64,000 bases of DNA. It comes from Excoecaria cochinchinensis. Lineage: Eukaryota > Streptophyta > Magnoliopsida > Malpighiales > Euphorbiaceae. Shown here one piece after another: positions 12,330 through 24,141 of the stretch. A program made the position numbers and the translations under genes. Numbering within the stretch: position 1 is the stretch's first letter; the number at the start of each line of letters is the position of its first letter. The notes below the pieces were generated by a model, which had not been told where the DNA came from, searched no databases, and worked only from the letters and a program-made list of their open reading frames with translations. The stretch spans positions 3,297,001 through 3,361,000 of the forward strand of contig CANTUQ010000031.1 in the NCBI GenBank assembly GCA_947683425.1, written 5' to 3'.

Positions 12330-12576
12330 AGTGGATAACGAGTAAATGCATAGCGTACCTTACGGGAATGAATCGAACGCATAGCTTACCTTATGCGTAC
12401 GAATAAAAAACCATTTTATTTTTGTCACATTCAAAACATTTTACAAAGGGGGACCTTAAACAAGATCAAAAATGCATAAGGGGTTCGCGAGGAACCAAAC
12501 GGGGACCTGATCAGGGTCCAAACAGAACTGAGGGCTGCAGCTAAGACACTATATTAGGCATGCCTAACTATCCACT
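12330..12576 (-). other. Structured RNA module in D 3' LTR
   Basis: The AGTGGATA (12330-12337) and TATCCACT (12569-12576) boundaries are intact. Internal hairpins GGTTC-GCGAG-GAACC, GGACC-TGATCA-GGGTCC and TTAGG-CATG-CCTAA are recognisable; the GGATCTT/AAGATCC stem has decayed. Confidence 0.6.
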
Positions 12577-12905
12577 TACTTGACTCTAGCAGGTCATGCA
12601 TCATTCAATCATGTTTCCAAGTATAACACATAATTATATTCACATTCAAATTAAGACATCATAATAAGACATGCATAACCCACTACATATTCCAAAATAA
12701 CACGTATAATTTCTCATGGATAACACATAATTCGTATAACATATACCACAAATAGCATATAATTTATCACGATTAAATTATGATAATCATTCATATAAAC
12801 AAGGTAATTTAGCACCCAGTAGAGGAAAAAGCCACCCAAGTCATTTGAAAATCGTTTTTATAAAAACTGATCACGTGGAGAAAACAGGGCAAAACAGAAT
12901 CAATG

Positions 12906-13030
12906 CCGCGGTCGCGACTTCGGTCGTGTTCGCGACAGAAAGGGCCAAAAGAGTCCTGAGCAACCTTCACGACCTGTCGTGAGCGTTACTCACGTGTCGT
13001 GAGCATTGCTCACGTCTCGTGAGCTGCTCA
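12906..13030. repeat. Palindrome array in D 3' LTR
   Basis: Contains GCGGTCGCGACTTCGGTCG, CACGACCTGTCGTGAG, CTCACGTGTCGTGAG and CTCACGTCTCGTGAGC. It mixes the TCGCGA word of LTR I and the CTCACG/CGTGAG word of element E. Confidence 0.8.
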
Positions 13031-13755
13031 CTTTGCCCTTCTTCCTCCCCGATTCGATTTCCGAAAACCCTAACATTATGAAACTCATTCAGAACCTAGA
13101 ATTTCAAGAAATCATCCCAACTCAACTCCAATCATTCTTACTTGAAATTAGCTTCCTTAAGCACGCATAAACCAACATAAATAAAACAAAATCACTTCCT
13201 TAACAATTACCCATCCAAAACAGGGAATAGCCAAATTAAAAATCAAAATATCCAAACCCAGAAAAATGACAGTAAGCTTAAATTCACATCCGTTCCATTT
13301 TTAAGGTCTCAATCTTCATGCATTAACCACAATGTACCAAAACCCATTCATTCAAATCCCAGCATTCAACATCGATACATCAGATTATCATCAAAAGGAT
13401 CAAACCAAGCCAATACATAGTACATAACCTATCGTAGCAAACCCAGTGAATGCAAAATTCCCAAACCTGTAAATCTGAAGCTCTAGTCACTTGGTTCTAC
13501 TACTCCCTGCCTTTTCCTTGCCTTTCGGGTCACGGAGAGGCTCAACTAACCAACATACCAATAATAACACACCAAAAACAAAACCCTAGATCAAAACTCC
13601 AAACCCAGAAAATTAAGAAGTAGAAGAACAAGGAAGAACAAGATGAAAAATGCAATAACTTACTAAAGGAATGCAAAGGAGATGATTGATTTCCACTAAC
13701 AGTATCTTGAATCAAAGCTAGTGTTTCAAAATAAGAGCAAAGGAAAAAGATGAGA

Positions 13756-13760
13756 CAAAG
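13756..13760. repeat. Target-site duplication of C, left copy (CAAAG)
   Basis: CAAAG at 13756-13760 and 36263-36267 flank element C. Joining across them restores the sequence of the uninterrupted D 5' LTR (around 43010). Confidence 0.93.
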
Positions 13761-14354
13761 TGATGAAGCAAAATATTCCTATTTATTTTCCATGAAAAAC
13801 TCCTATTTCGTGCTTATTTAATAAGATAAATATTTGATTTAATTTCTATTTAATCTTTTAGTAGGAATTCATGCTCAATGGGAAAAAGAAATCAAAAAGT
13901 AGGAATTTAAAGTTAAATAAAATTTGGAGTTAATTGGAAGTCAAGAAATGGAGCTGAGAATCAAAAAAATCAAAATTGGAAGTCAAGAATGGAAGCTGAA
14001 AGTATCAGGTCTACATTTTCAACATGAAATCACACTTAAGCGTGCCCACGGTCGCTTGCGCAGAATTATGCAGTGCAGATTTTTCAAGAATTGCTGCTAT
14101 TGGAAATCAATTTAGCCAGATCTTTTACCCGACTTTTGGCAGCAAAAATTGGACCTTTGAAAAGTCTTTGAGAAAAATGATCAAATTCCTAGTCTAAGTT
14201 TTCTATAAATAGGATCTTGTGATGAAGGAAATCATATCTTGAACCTTGAAATAAATCTTTGAATTGCTGTTTTCTTTTCTAGTTGATTGTTTTACAGCCA
14301 TGAGTGGCTGAATTTTCTTTTCTAGTCAAGGATATTAAGGTATGATTCATGAAT
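13761..14354 (+). repeat. Element C 5' LTR, first part
   Basis: Matches 34940-35530 of the 3' LTR closely. It is interrupted after TGAAT by solo LTR I. A TATAAATAGG promoter-like box lies at about 14205-14214 and is repeated in the 3' LTR near 35384. The 63-codon frame at 13924-14115 also exists in the 3' LTR at 35103-35294, but it is too short and featureless to call. Confidence 0.92.
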
Positions 14355-14750
14355 TGTCACACCCCAACCTATACCAAGGAGACTTCCATACAGATTGGAG
14401 GAGAGGCCTCCCTGGATAGATAGGAGTGTCACACCCCACTAGTACAAACATGCAAACATTACATATATAGAGCGACATATCGGAAATAATTAAAACTTCA
14501 ATACAGAGAAGAATGATTTTGAACAAAATGTATACTTTATTAATATACCAAAAGAAGGTCTTTACAAATTACATCATATTACAAAAAGAAACAATTTACA
14601 TAAGCTCAAGATACATTGTTCCAAAGGCTAACAAAATAATACGTCTATTACAAAAGAAAGGAAAGCCTATACTATAGAACACCCAATCTCTAGTTGTGTT
14701 GGCCTTCCCGATGCGACACGCCCAGAATACGCGTACCAAAACCTTCCACA

Positions 14751-14800
14751 CCTGCACGGATAAACACCCGTGCTAAGCGAAATCGCTTAGTGGGGAAAAC
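14751..14800 (-). other. Tandem hairpin in solo LTR I
   Basis: On the minus strand: CTAAGCG-ATTT-CGCTTAG followed by GCACGG-GTGTTTAT-CCGTGC and AGGTG. The loops differ from the other copies while the stems are kept. The upstream GACCATT hairpin is missing in this copy. Confidence 0.65.
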
Positions 14801-14847
14801 ACACAATGCATGACCGTCACCCCAATGACACCTGCTTAATCATAATG

Positions 14848-15088
14848 AGTGGATAACGAGTACTTATAGATACTTGAAAAGTATCGATATCGTCACATAT
14901 ACATATAGATACCCGAAGGCATCAAATCATTCTTTTTATTTTGTTTTCAAATCGTTTTTACGTGGAATCTTAAGAAAGATTCAAACAGAGGGATCACGAG
15001 GATCCATTCGTGAGACCTGATCAGGGTCCAAGTCGTACATATAGCTGCAGCGGCACATAACTCTATTAGGCATGCCTAACTATCCACT
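14848..15088 (-). other. Structured RNA module in solo LTR I
   Basis: Bounded by AGTGGATA (14848-14855) and TATCCACT (15081-15088). It includes GAATCTT...AAGATTC where A and H have GGATCTT...AAGATCC, a paired G-C to A-T change, plus GGATC-ACGAG-GATCC, GACC-TGATCA-GGGTC and TTAGG-CATG-CCTAA. Confidence 0.68.
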
Positions 15089-15239
15089 TATCCGACATTA
15101 GCAGGTTATGCAAAAATCTCATCACATTTACATATATACTATTCAGACAAAAAGGTAGTCAAAGCTTAACAAAAACTGCATGCAAAAGAAATTAAGTCAA
15201 TAAGCAAAAAGGAAAAGAAATCAAGTTTGGAAGTTACGT

Positions 15240-15562
15240 CTGTCGCGCTCGCGACGACTGTCGCGCTCGCGACAGAAGCCCAACTACACTTCCCCGCCTC
15301 GTCTCGCGATCGCGAGGGACCTCGTGGTCGCGAGAGGACGAGGATGCTGCTCTTCTGTCGCGCTCGCGGGCTTGTCGCGCTCGCGACAGAAGAGAACCTC
15401 GCACAAGCTCGGAGCTTGAGCACTCTGTCGCGGTCGCGACAATTGTCGCGCTCGCGACAGAGAGCTCCCTCGAGTTCTTTGGCGCGACACTTCTCGCGCC
15501 GGCGCGAGGGTTGAAACCTCCGCATTCTGTCGCGCTCGCGACGATGTCGTGATCGCGACAGA
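15240..15562. repeat. CpG-rich palindrome array in solo LTR I
   Basis: Contains many copies of TGTCGCGCTCGCGACA and relatives (CTCGCGATCGCGAG, TGTCGCGGTCGCGACA, CTCGCGCCGGCGCGAG). Each is an inverted repeat of 14-18 bp, arranged in pairs and spaced by less ordered sequence. It lies about 1,030-1,350 bp from the LTR start in LTR orientation. Confidence 0.85.
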
Positions 15563-16595
15563 CACGGGTTTTTCAACTCTTACGCCCAAAATCTGCAGAA
15601 TTCTCACACAATTCACATCCAAACTTCCAAAATTGATTCCAAACCTCACAATTCAGCAATACACTCATCCACAACTCATAGTATGATTAAAAACCCAGCT
15701 TTACCATAATTTATCTCAATTAAATCAAATCAAATACATGCCCAATTCCAAGATATCCCAAAACAGCAAATTCTACAACACTAACAACCATTCACATGAT
15801 CTCTCACAAATCATTCAACAATATTCATTCTCAAGCATCTCATATCATGCTTAATATAGTTCAAATTATAAAAACACATCTTACAGCTCAAATCAAAGAC
15901 AAATCACAATTATCATTAAAAGTCAAACATTCCCAAACCTTCTCTCCTTAGCTCCTCATCGCGAGCTCCGCTTCCGCTAGCGATTCCTTTTCCTTTGTCA
16001 GGTCTAGGAGCCTCCTCTGAACCATAATCCCATAACAATCAAAATCAAATCTAAAGCAACCCACAAATAAATACATACAAATCAAAACCTAGAGAAGAGG
16101 AAGAAGAAGAAATCTATAACCCCAACTCACCTTAGAACTTTAAATCCACAAGCTAAGCAATTCAATCTACTCAAGGGAAAGAAAAAGGGAGCAAGATCGG
16201 GCAAAGAAGAAGAAGAACGAAGAAGAAGAAAGAAGAAAAGGAGAATAGCGTGAGGAAGAGAAGAAGAACGGGAAAATGAAAGGGAAAGGCTGATTTCTCA
16301 CTCTTCACCAAACCCATTAAATGTCCTCTTATCCACATGCCACATGTCACACTCTCCTTAAGCCACATGCCCTTTAACACACCCTACTCCCAAACTTGAC
16401 TATACACTCTAGGCTAACCCTTACTCATACTTTTACTTCAATACACTCCCATATACTCTAGTTTAATTTCTCTTCCCAAACTAATACACACACATATATA
16501 TAATAATTAAACCAATTTAACACACACATAAAATACACACACACAGACACGGACAGGCTCAAACTACTGGGGTGGTTTTGGGGTGTTACATGAAT

Positions 16596-17324
16596 AAATT
16601 GTGAGAATTCGTTTTCATTGTTTTCTCTTCTCAAATATCTGAATATTTTCTATACTTAATGATATTTTGTTCCATTAAAATTATTGACGTCTGATTTTGA
16701 AGGAATAAATACTGCTAGTCAGATTGGTAAATCCGTAATTGTTTATTTAATTTGGCAAAGTGGCAAATCTGTACACTTATTGAATTGAATCTTTGAGTTT
16801 TGTGTGGGTGAATTTATTTGGTCCAATTTAAATAATCGAGCTTGTGTATTATTGATTGGAATTGGTAGCTTTTCTAATTCTTAATGCTATTTCTCAATTA
16901 AATCCTAAGAGCTTGTTTAGTGGTTGCTGAGAAATAAGATTTACCAGCTGATCTTATCACTTTTAAATTAATATTAAGGAAGAGCAGAATACTAGAGCTT
17001 GTTAGTGTTCATAACCAATTTATTTGAAGAAGTAGGAATTTATCCAATTGTATTCAATGATCAATTTGAATGAATCATAACCAAGATATTCCTTTGACTA
17101 GAAGTTTTTAATATTTGATTTACTCTTTTTAATTTTCTGCTTCATGATTTATTTGTTTTAATCTTATTTTTCATAAACAAAAACCCCCTTCATCTTTCTC
17201 TTATTTCATAAGTAAAAATCAGATTTAATAATTTGACCAATCTCTTGGGAGACAACTCTACTCATGCTTTGCTATAAATATTTATAGAGTAGAATTTTAT
17301 TTTTGTTGGATTCGACACCCATCA
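16596..17324 (+). repeat. Element C 5' LTR, second part
   Basis: Continues the 5' LTR after solo LTR I and ends ACACCCATCA, matching 35531-36262. Directly after it come AATT and the primer-binding site. Confidence 0.92.
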
Positions 17325-17329
17325 AATTT

Positions 17330-17346
17330 TGGCGCCGTTGCCGGGG
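17330..17346 (+). promoter_or_regulatory. Element C primer-binding site (tRNA-Asp)
   Basis: TGGCGCCGTTGCCGGGG is complementary to the 3' end of plant tRNA-Asp (which ends in CGGCAACGGCGCCA), the primer known for Athila elements. It lies 5 nt after the LTR. Confidence 0.92.
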
Positions 17347-17389
17347 ATTGGTGTTATTATTGATCTGAATTTTATTTTGCAATTTCTTT

Positions 17390-18661
17390 ATGACTCGTAC
17401 TTCTCGTGGAAGTGAATTAAATTTTGATTCAGAAATAGAGAAGACAGCCCGAAGATTGAGAAAGGCAACTAAACAACAAAAAGCTTCCTCTTTTGGTTCA
17501 TCACAAACAGAGACAATTGTTGATTTATCAGAATTTTTCAAAGAACCTGAAATCATGGCTGAACCAGAACAAACTTTGAGAAGAATGGCTAATCCGGATG
17601 TCAACCAACAGCCCTTGTGCATTGAGCTCCCTAATGTAGAGGTAAATTTTGAATTAAAATCTGGTTTGATTCATTTATTATCTACTTTTCGTGGCCTTTC
17701 AGGAGAAGACCCTCATAAACATCTCAAGGAATTCCATGTGGTATGTTCCAGCATGAAACCTCAAGGAGTAACAGTTGATCAAATCAAAATGCGAGCCTTT
17801 CCTTTTTCTTTGACAGAAAAAGCTAAAGATTGGCTGTATTATCTTCCACCTGGATCAATAACGACATGGAATGAATTGAAAAGGCAATTCTTAGAAAAAT
17901 TTTTCCCTGCCTCTCGAGCCACATCCATTAGAAAAGAGATTTGTGGAATTCATCAACAAACTGGAGAAACTCTCTATGAATATTGGGAGAGGTTCAATCA
18001 ATTGTGTGCAAACTGTCCTCACCACCAAATTTCAGACCAGCTTCTAATACAATATTTTTATGAAGGATTATTATTGTCAGATCGCAACATGATTGATGCT
18101 GCAAGTGGTGGAGCTTTGGTAGACAAAACTCTCAATCAAGCTAAGGAATTAATTACCAAAGTAGCTGCCAATTCTCAGCAATTTGGCTCTAGACAAGATC
18201 ATCCAATTAAGAGGGTTAATGAGGTGAGTATAAATTCCATTGAACAGAGACTTGACAATTTAACTTCTCTTATGCAGAAATTTATGGTGGGAAATCAGCA
18301 ACAAGTGAAGTCGTGTGGCATTTGTTCAAATTCTGATCATCCTACAGATACATGTCCAACTCTTCAAGATGAAGAACATCTAAATGCTATACAAGGACAC
18401 CAAGGACAGCAATACCAAAGGAAATACGATCCCTTTTCTGCCACTTATAATCCCGGATGGAGAGACCACCCAAATCTGAGCTATGGAGCAAGATCCAACA
18501 ACTACCATCAATACGGGTATCAACCGAGACAACCAGCCCCTGCTCCACCTCCACAAGGATTCCAAGGATTTAAATCCGATGCCCCTCCACCATCAAAACC
18601 AGGTATGTCTTTAGACAATATAGTTGCTGCTTTAGCTACTAACATGCAACAATTTCAATAG
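17390..18661 (+). CDS. gag: Element C gag (Athila)
   Basis: 423 codons from the first ATG after the primer-binding site. Residues about 80-200 carry the retrotransposon gag capsid region (KMRAFPFSLTEKAKDWLYYL, W at SITTWNELKRQF). A CCHC zinc knuckle, CGICSNSDHPTDTC, lies at about residues 308-321 (C-x2-C-x4-H-x4-C), followed by a Gln/Pro-rich tail. Gag forms the virus-like particle and binds RNA. It ends at TAG (18659-18661), and the frame continues immediately into pol with no shift, so gag and pol were probably one polyprotein and the TAG is a nonsense change from a Gln codon. Deliberate read-through is possible but no known signal is seen. Confidence 0.88.
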   Translation: MTRTSRGSELNFDSEIEKTARRLRKATKQQKASSFGSSQTETIVDLSEFFKEPEIMAEPEQTLRRMANPDVNQQPLCIELPNVEVNFELKSGLIHLLSTFRGLSGEDPHKHLKEFHVVCSSMKPQGVTVDQIKMRAFPFSLTEKAKDWLYYLPPGSITTWNELKRQFLEKFFPASRATSIRKEICGIHQQTGETLYEYWERFNQLCANCPHHQISDQLLIQYFYEGLLLSDRNMIDAASGGALVDKTLNQAKELITKVAANSQQFGSRQDHPIKRVNEVSINSIEQRLDNLTSLMQKFMVGNQQQVKSCGICSNSDHPTDTCPTLQDEEHLNAIQGHQGQQYQRKYDPFSATYNPGWRDHPNLSYGARSNNYHQYGYQPRQPAPAPPPQGFQGFKSDAPPPSKPGMSLDNIVAALATNMQQFQ

Positions 18662-20832
18662 GAGACCAAGGCTAGCATGCTGAATTTGGAAAATCAAATG
18701 AGCCAACTCGCTACCACAGTGGGCAAATTAGAGAACCAAAATTCTGGTCACTTACCATCTCAACCCGAAGTCAATCCTAAACAGAATGTGAGTGCCATGA
18801 CGTTAAGGAGTGGAAAAGAATTAAAAGAACCAGCAAAAAGGGCCACAAAATTCGTAAGTGAAGATGACATGGAGAAAGAGATGGAGCTGCCTCCACCAAA
18901 TACCTCAGAAACATCTCAAATTAAATCACCTTTGATCATACCACCTCCCTTCCCGAGTAGACTGGCCAAATCCAAGAAGGAACAACAAGAAAAAGAAATT
19001 CTTGATATGTTTCGAAAAATAGAGATCAACATTCCTCTTCTTGATGCCATTAAACAAGTGCCAAGGTATGCAAAGTTCCTTAAAGAATTATGCACCAACA
19101 AAAGAAGGCTGAAAGGGGATGAAAAAATTCATATGGGAGAAAATGTGTCTACTGTCTTTCAAAAGAAACTACCTCCCAAGTGCAAAGACCCAGGTATGTT
19201 CACCATTCCTTGTACAATAGGTAGCTCAAAATTTGAAAAATCATTGATAGACTTAGGAGCATCCATAAATGTCATGCCTAGCTCTATTTATCATTCTTTA
19301 AATATGGGACCACTTAAAGGAACTAATGTTATTATTCAGTTAGCAGACAGGTCCATTGTTTACCCGGAAGGAATTTTGGAAGATATTTTAGTGCAGGTTG
19401 ATAAGCTAGTATTTCCGGCTGATTTTTATGTGTTAGATATGGAGGAAGAACATTCCTCAAAATCAGTTCCTATTTTGTTAGGAAGAACTTTTTTGAAAAT
19501 AGCCAGAACAAAGATAGATGTTGCAGAAGGAACGTTATCCATGGAGTTTGATGGAGAGAAAATAAAATTTGATATTTATGCTGCTATGAGGTATCCTTCT
19601 GATGTTGATTATGTTTATGGAATTGATACAATTGATTCATTGACACAGCAGGTTTTTGATTTAACTGGAGAGGATGAGTTGGAGTTGGCAATAACAAAGA
19701 GTTTTGATCCTAAGGAATTAGACAATTTGGAGGAAAAATTCGTTATACAAGAAGAGTTGAAAGACTCCATCTTTGAGCTGGAATCATTACGACCAATCAG
19801 GTATAATTCTTCCTACATTGATTTACCAGTATTTCACAACAAACTTTTTCCATCTATTTTGCAGGCCCCTACATTGGAATTAAAGATTTTACCAAGTCAT
19901 TTGAAGTATATTTATCTAGGAGAAAATCAGACTTTACCAGTAATAATTTCCAACAAATTAACTCCCCTTGAAGAAGAGAAGTTAATTCGCATTCTCAAAT
20001 ATTACAAAGAGGCCATTGGATGGACTATCGCAGACATAAGAGGAATCAGCCCCTCCACTTGTATGCATCGCATACTATTGGAAGAAGACTATAAACCATT
20101 TAGAGAGGCTCAACGAAGACTTAATCCCCCCATGATGGAAGTAGTCAAGAAGGACATCCTTAAATTACTTGATGCAGGTATGATTTTTCCAATTTCTGAC
20201 AGCAAATGGGTAAGTCCAGTTCAGGTAGTACCTAAAAAGACTGGTTTTACAGTTATAGAAAATGATAATGGTGAGTTAGTTCCAATTCGAATGCAAAATG
20301 GCTGGCGAGTTTGCATAGATTATAGAAAATTAAGCGCCTCCACCAGAAAAGACCATTTTCCATTACCTTTTATTGATCAAATGCTTGAAAGGCTGGCTGG
20401 GCATTCTCACTATTGTTGTCTTGATGGATTTTCAGGTTTTAATCAGATCCCTGTGGCACCTGAAGATCAGGAAAAAACTACCTTCACCTGTCCCTTTGGA
20501 ACATTCGCTTACCGACGCATGCCGTTTGGTTTATGCAATGCCCCAGCAACATTTCAACGATGTATGGTCAGTATTTTCTCCGATTATGTGGAAAATATTA
20601 TTGAAGTGTTCATGGACGATTTTACTGTACATGGTGATTCATTTGATGGCTGTTCGGAAAATTTGACTAAAGTGCTTAACCGTTGCATTGAAACTAATCT
20701 TGTGCTCAATTATGAAAAATGTCATTTCATGGTCGATCGAGGTTTGATATTAGGACATATAGTATCTTCTCGAGGAATAGAAGTTGATAAATCTAAGGTT
20801 GACCTGATTAAATGCTTACCTTACCCCACTTC

Positions 20833-20837
20833 GGTGA
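20833..20837. repeat. Target-site duplication of E, left copy (GGTGA)
   Basis: GGTGA here and at 29297-29301 flanks element E and lies within the pol codons of C. Confidence 0.95.
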
Positions 20838-21868
20838 TGTCACACCCCAAAATAGCCCTGGTCGGATTGTGCATGTTAAGTCGGGATCGGAAGGGTATTT
20901 CAGTAAATCGTGTTTGAGAATTTGGAGTGCTAAGGACCTAATTGATAAGTTAATTAAGTTGGTAAAGAAAGAAATGTGTAAGTGAGTGAAGTGTAATTTG
21001 TTTAAGGATTAAAGAGCATTTAGACAAGATATTTATTAAGGCAATGGTTGGGTATGACTCTTGTATTGTGCCATGGTTTGAAATGCTAAGTGGAATTTGT
21101 GGTTCAATAAGGATTTGCCATGTGGGTTTTTGGGTGAGCATTGAAAGCAGAAAAAGAAAAGAAAGAGAAAGAGAGAGAGGGAACAGAGATTGCATTTCCC
21201 GTTCGTCCCTCTCTCACGCTCCTCCTTCTTCTTCTCTTCTTCCTTCTCTGCTTTTCCTTTCACTTTCGCTTGGCTTGGTTTTGTGTGGCTTGGATTGTGG
21301 TTTTGCTTGAGGAGCTTTGGATTACAAGAAGGAGCAAAGTAAAGGCAAGGGAAAGGATTGAGCAGTGATTTGGAAGCTGATTTTGGATCGTTATTTCCAG
21401 GTTTGGGAGCATTTTGAATGCATGCAATATTTGAGCTTCTGTGTTCTTCAATCTCAGCATGTCTCTGCCCTATTTTCTCACTAGGCTTATAATTATGTTT
21501 GCTTAGTCTGATTTCTGGAAATTGATGTGTTCTGGAATATGTATATGCATGAGTATGTGAGTAATTATGTTAGTAATGCATGACAAGTATCGATTTAGAA
21601 GTTCTGAGTTTGTGTTTTGAACCTACTGTAACTTTTAGGGTTTATATTCTTGAATGGGTTTATGCATGATTTTGGTTGATTTAATTGTTGAATTAAGTTG
21701 CAATGATCTTGTTTATGCTGTTTGGGACATCAATTAGAAGGTAAGATGAGTTATGGAGGTCTTTGAATTAGATTGAAAATAGTTTTTATTGAGTTCTTTG
21801 ATTTTCTGGAAAAGGATGGAAATCTGCAGGTTCGCGATTTCGGGAAAGAAGAAGAGGGCAAGAGATGT

Positions 21869-22046
21869 AGCTCACATTACGTGAGCAAGGCTCACGACGT
21901 GAGCAGATTGCTCACGTTACGTGAGCAATGCTCACGACGTGAGCAATGCTCACAACGTGAGCATAGCTCACGTTACGTGAGCAATGCTCACGACGTGAGC
22001 AGATTGCTCACGAGGCGTGAGCAGATTGCTCACGCGACGTGAGCAA
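21869..22046. repeat. CTCACG/CGTGAG palindrome array in E 5' LTR
   Basis: 178 bp of tandem units of about 19 bp of the type GCTCACGNNGTGAGCAAT or GCTCACGTTACGTGAGC. Each unit is palindromic and adjacent units can also pair with one another. Confidence 0.9.
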
Positions 22047-23046
22047 CCCTCATGTTCTGTTTTGCTTCTGTTTTTCCTTCCCCAGTGTCCAGTTTTTATA
22101 AAATGGTTTTCAAAAGCTTTTCAGGGTATTTTTCCTCTACTGTGTTTTATATTATCTTGATGACATGACTGATTATTCCAATTTATTTGGTATTAATAAT
22201 ATGTTATCTAAGATAAGTTATATGTAGTATTTTGGAATTAGTTTTGGATTACAGTGATCCTGTTAAATGACTTGGGATTTTAACAGTATGGTTTGGACTG
22301 TAATATGTTTATTATTGTGATATGTATTGCATGTCATATTTTTGAATGCGAAGGATTTATAAAGGTTAACTTTCTGACTGTTAGTTCTCAAACATGTTCT
22401 GTCTTAATGTGAATTATGTCATGCATATCTTTAGTCTGCTTCTTCTTTAAGAATAATTGCCATGCTTAAGATTATGTAGTAACTTTCCCCGATTTGGATG
22501 ATGTGTTTTTGGTCATTAGCACAATATGTTTCCACATGTGTTCCTGATATGCGTTAGTAAATTAAGTAGGGATAAAATACGATTGATTGACCTATTGCAT
22601 GTTTCAGAATATGACTTGAATGAGGTATGATTGATATTATGCTATGCTATATTTACTTGAATAATATGGTTAACGTTTGAATGCATGATATGCTTTAGCT
22701 TGGGAATTCAAAGTGTTATGTTTAAATGTAATTTGGACTATGCATGATTTATACTTAGTATCCTCACCTAAACGCACGTTTAGGATTATGTTTTGATAAT
22801 CATTAGCATGGTAGTGCTTTTATACCTGATTCTTGGCATGTTTTAGAACAGTGTTTAAATGTTAAGTATATTGACTGTTTTATGTTTTGCAATGGGAATG
22901 TATGAGATATGCCAAACCTTATGAACATATTTATATGTCTTTTGTACTCTGATTTATGCATGATGTATATATTTGTACATATATATTTATGCGTTGTGCG
23001 ATTCGAAATGTGTATTGTTTTATGCATGACCTGCGAGAGTCAGTCT

Positions 23047-23296
23047 AGTGGATAGTTAGGCATGCCTAATAGAGTCTTTCAGTAGCTGCAGCGCCCTTTG
23101 AACGTATTGGACCCTGATCAGGTCCCCCGTATGGTTCCTCGCGAACCCCCCCTCAGTACGGATCCTCGTGGTCCTTTTTAATGAATTTGGATCGGGTTAA
23201 GATCCCCCATCAGTAAAATGCTTTTGTGATAAAATAAAGTGGTTTTCGACTTGTACCCGTAAGGTACTAATCAGTTCAGTACACTCGTTATCCACT
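23047..23296 (+). other. Structured RNA module in E 5' LTR
   Basis: AGTGGATA (23047-23054) and TATCCACT (23289-23296) enclose TTAGG-CATG-CCTAA, GGACC-CTGATCA-GGTCC, GGTTC-CTCGC-GAACC, GGATC-CTCGT-GGTCC, GGATC-GGGTTAA-GATCC and GTACC-CGTAA-GGTAC. This is the most complete copy. Confidence 0.7.
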
Positions 23297-24141
23297 ATTG
23301 TGAGTCAGCAGGTGCTTTACTGCTTTGTACTACTTTGAAATAACTATATGAATGTGATATCCGTTTGATTATGATAAAGATCTCAGAAATCAGTTTATGT
23401 GTATATGAATGTGATTGTGGGCTTCAGAATGTATGTCTGTTTTAAATAAGCATGACTTTATATCTAACATGATTATCCGTACTCGTCATGTGAATTGTTA
23501 TAAGTTTCTGAATGCTTTGATTATGATGCGACTAGAGAATTTATGTATGTGACTTAAACATGTTTTGTTAATATATTAGCTTGTGAACCGAGGCAGCTGT
23601 GATGGTAAGTATGTGATGATTACTGTACTCTCTGCATGATGATGATATGAATGTAATACTAAGTGGTTATGCCTTCAGTCTCCGTTATCAGAATGTTTCT
23701 GCATGATGCTTAATATATATTAGAGTTGCGCAGCGGTATTGTGATGCTATAAATGTTATCCTTTGGATATTTGACTAGTGTTTATGCTTAACATGATGAT
23801 TGGGTTGTCAGTTCAGGCGTGGGTACTTAGTGATATTTAATGCATGTGTTTAGCTCTTGTGACTCCGCATGGTAAGATGCTATCATTTGATACCCATGTA
23901 GGTTTATGCATGAGTTATAATATGTAGTTCAGCATGATGATGCTTGTGACGTATACTGTAGTATGTCTGTAATGGTCTATCCTGGACATGAGGTTATGGT
24001 TTGATTGTGAGTTATCGAATGAATGCCTTTACTATGCCAGCATGATCATATTTGTTTTGAATATCTGCATTTGTCATCTGAATGTGTTTTGCCTTGACGA
24101 CCATTGTGAATGGCCGTCCATATTCTGGTGTGTTCTCCCCA

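Larger units (their letters stand above)
11635..13760 (-). repeat. Element D 3' LTR, distal part
   Basis: Collinear with 40905-43020 of the 5' LTR, with many substitutions. It ends at the CAAAG target of element C and resumes at 36268. It contains a tandem hairpin, a multi-hairpin module and a palindrome array, all in minus orientation. Confidence 0.92.
14355..16590 (-). mobile_element. Element I: solo Tekay LTR (2236 bp) in the C 5' LTR
   Basis: A single LTR with 11-bp terminal inverted repeats (TGTCACACCCC...GGGGTGTTACA), flanked by the target duplication TGAAT at 14350-14354 and 16591-16595. No internal region is present, so LTR-LTR recombination removed it. The order of internal landmarks shows minus orientation. 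A second TGTCACACCCC occurs 72 bp inside the left end (14427), a small terminal duplication. Frames at 15166-15576 and 15227-15514 lie in the palindrome array and are not genes. Confidence 0.92.

Noticed and set aside
15166..15576. Open frames of 95-136 codons over the palindrome array in LTR I
   Set aside because: Frames are open on both strands at once because the DNA is CpG-rich and palindromic; proteins are Arg/Ser-rich and domain-free.
21869..22046. CRISPR-like regular palindromic repeats
   Set aside because: Units are about 19 bp with no unique spacers, lie in a plant LTR and are duplicated with the LTR; this is a tandem palindrome array.
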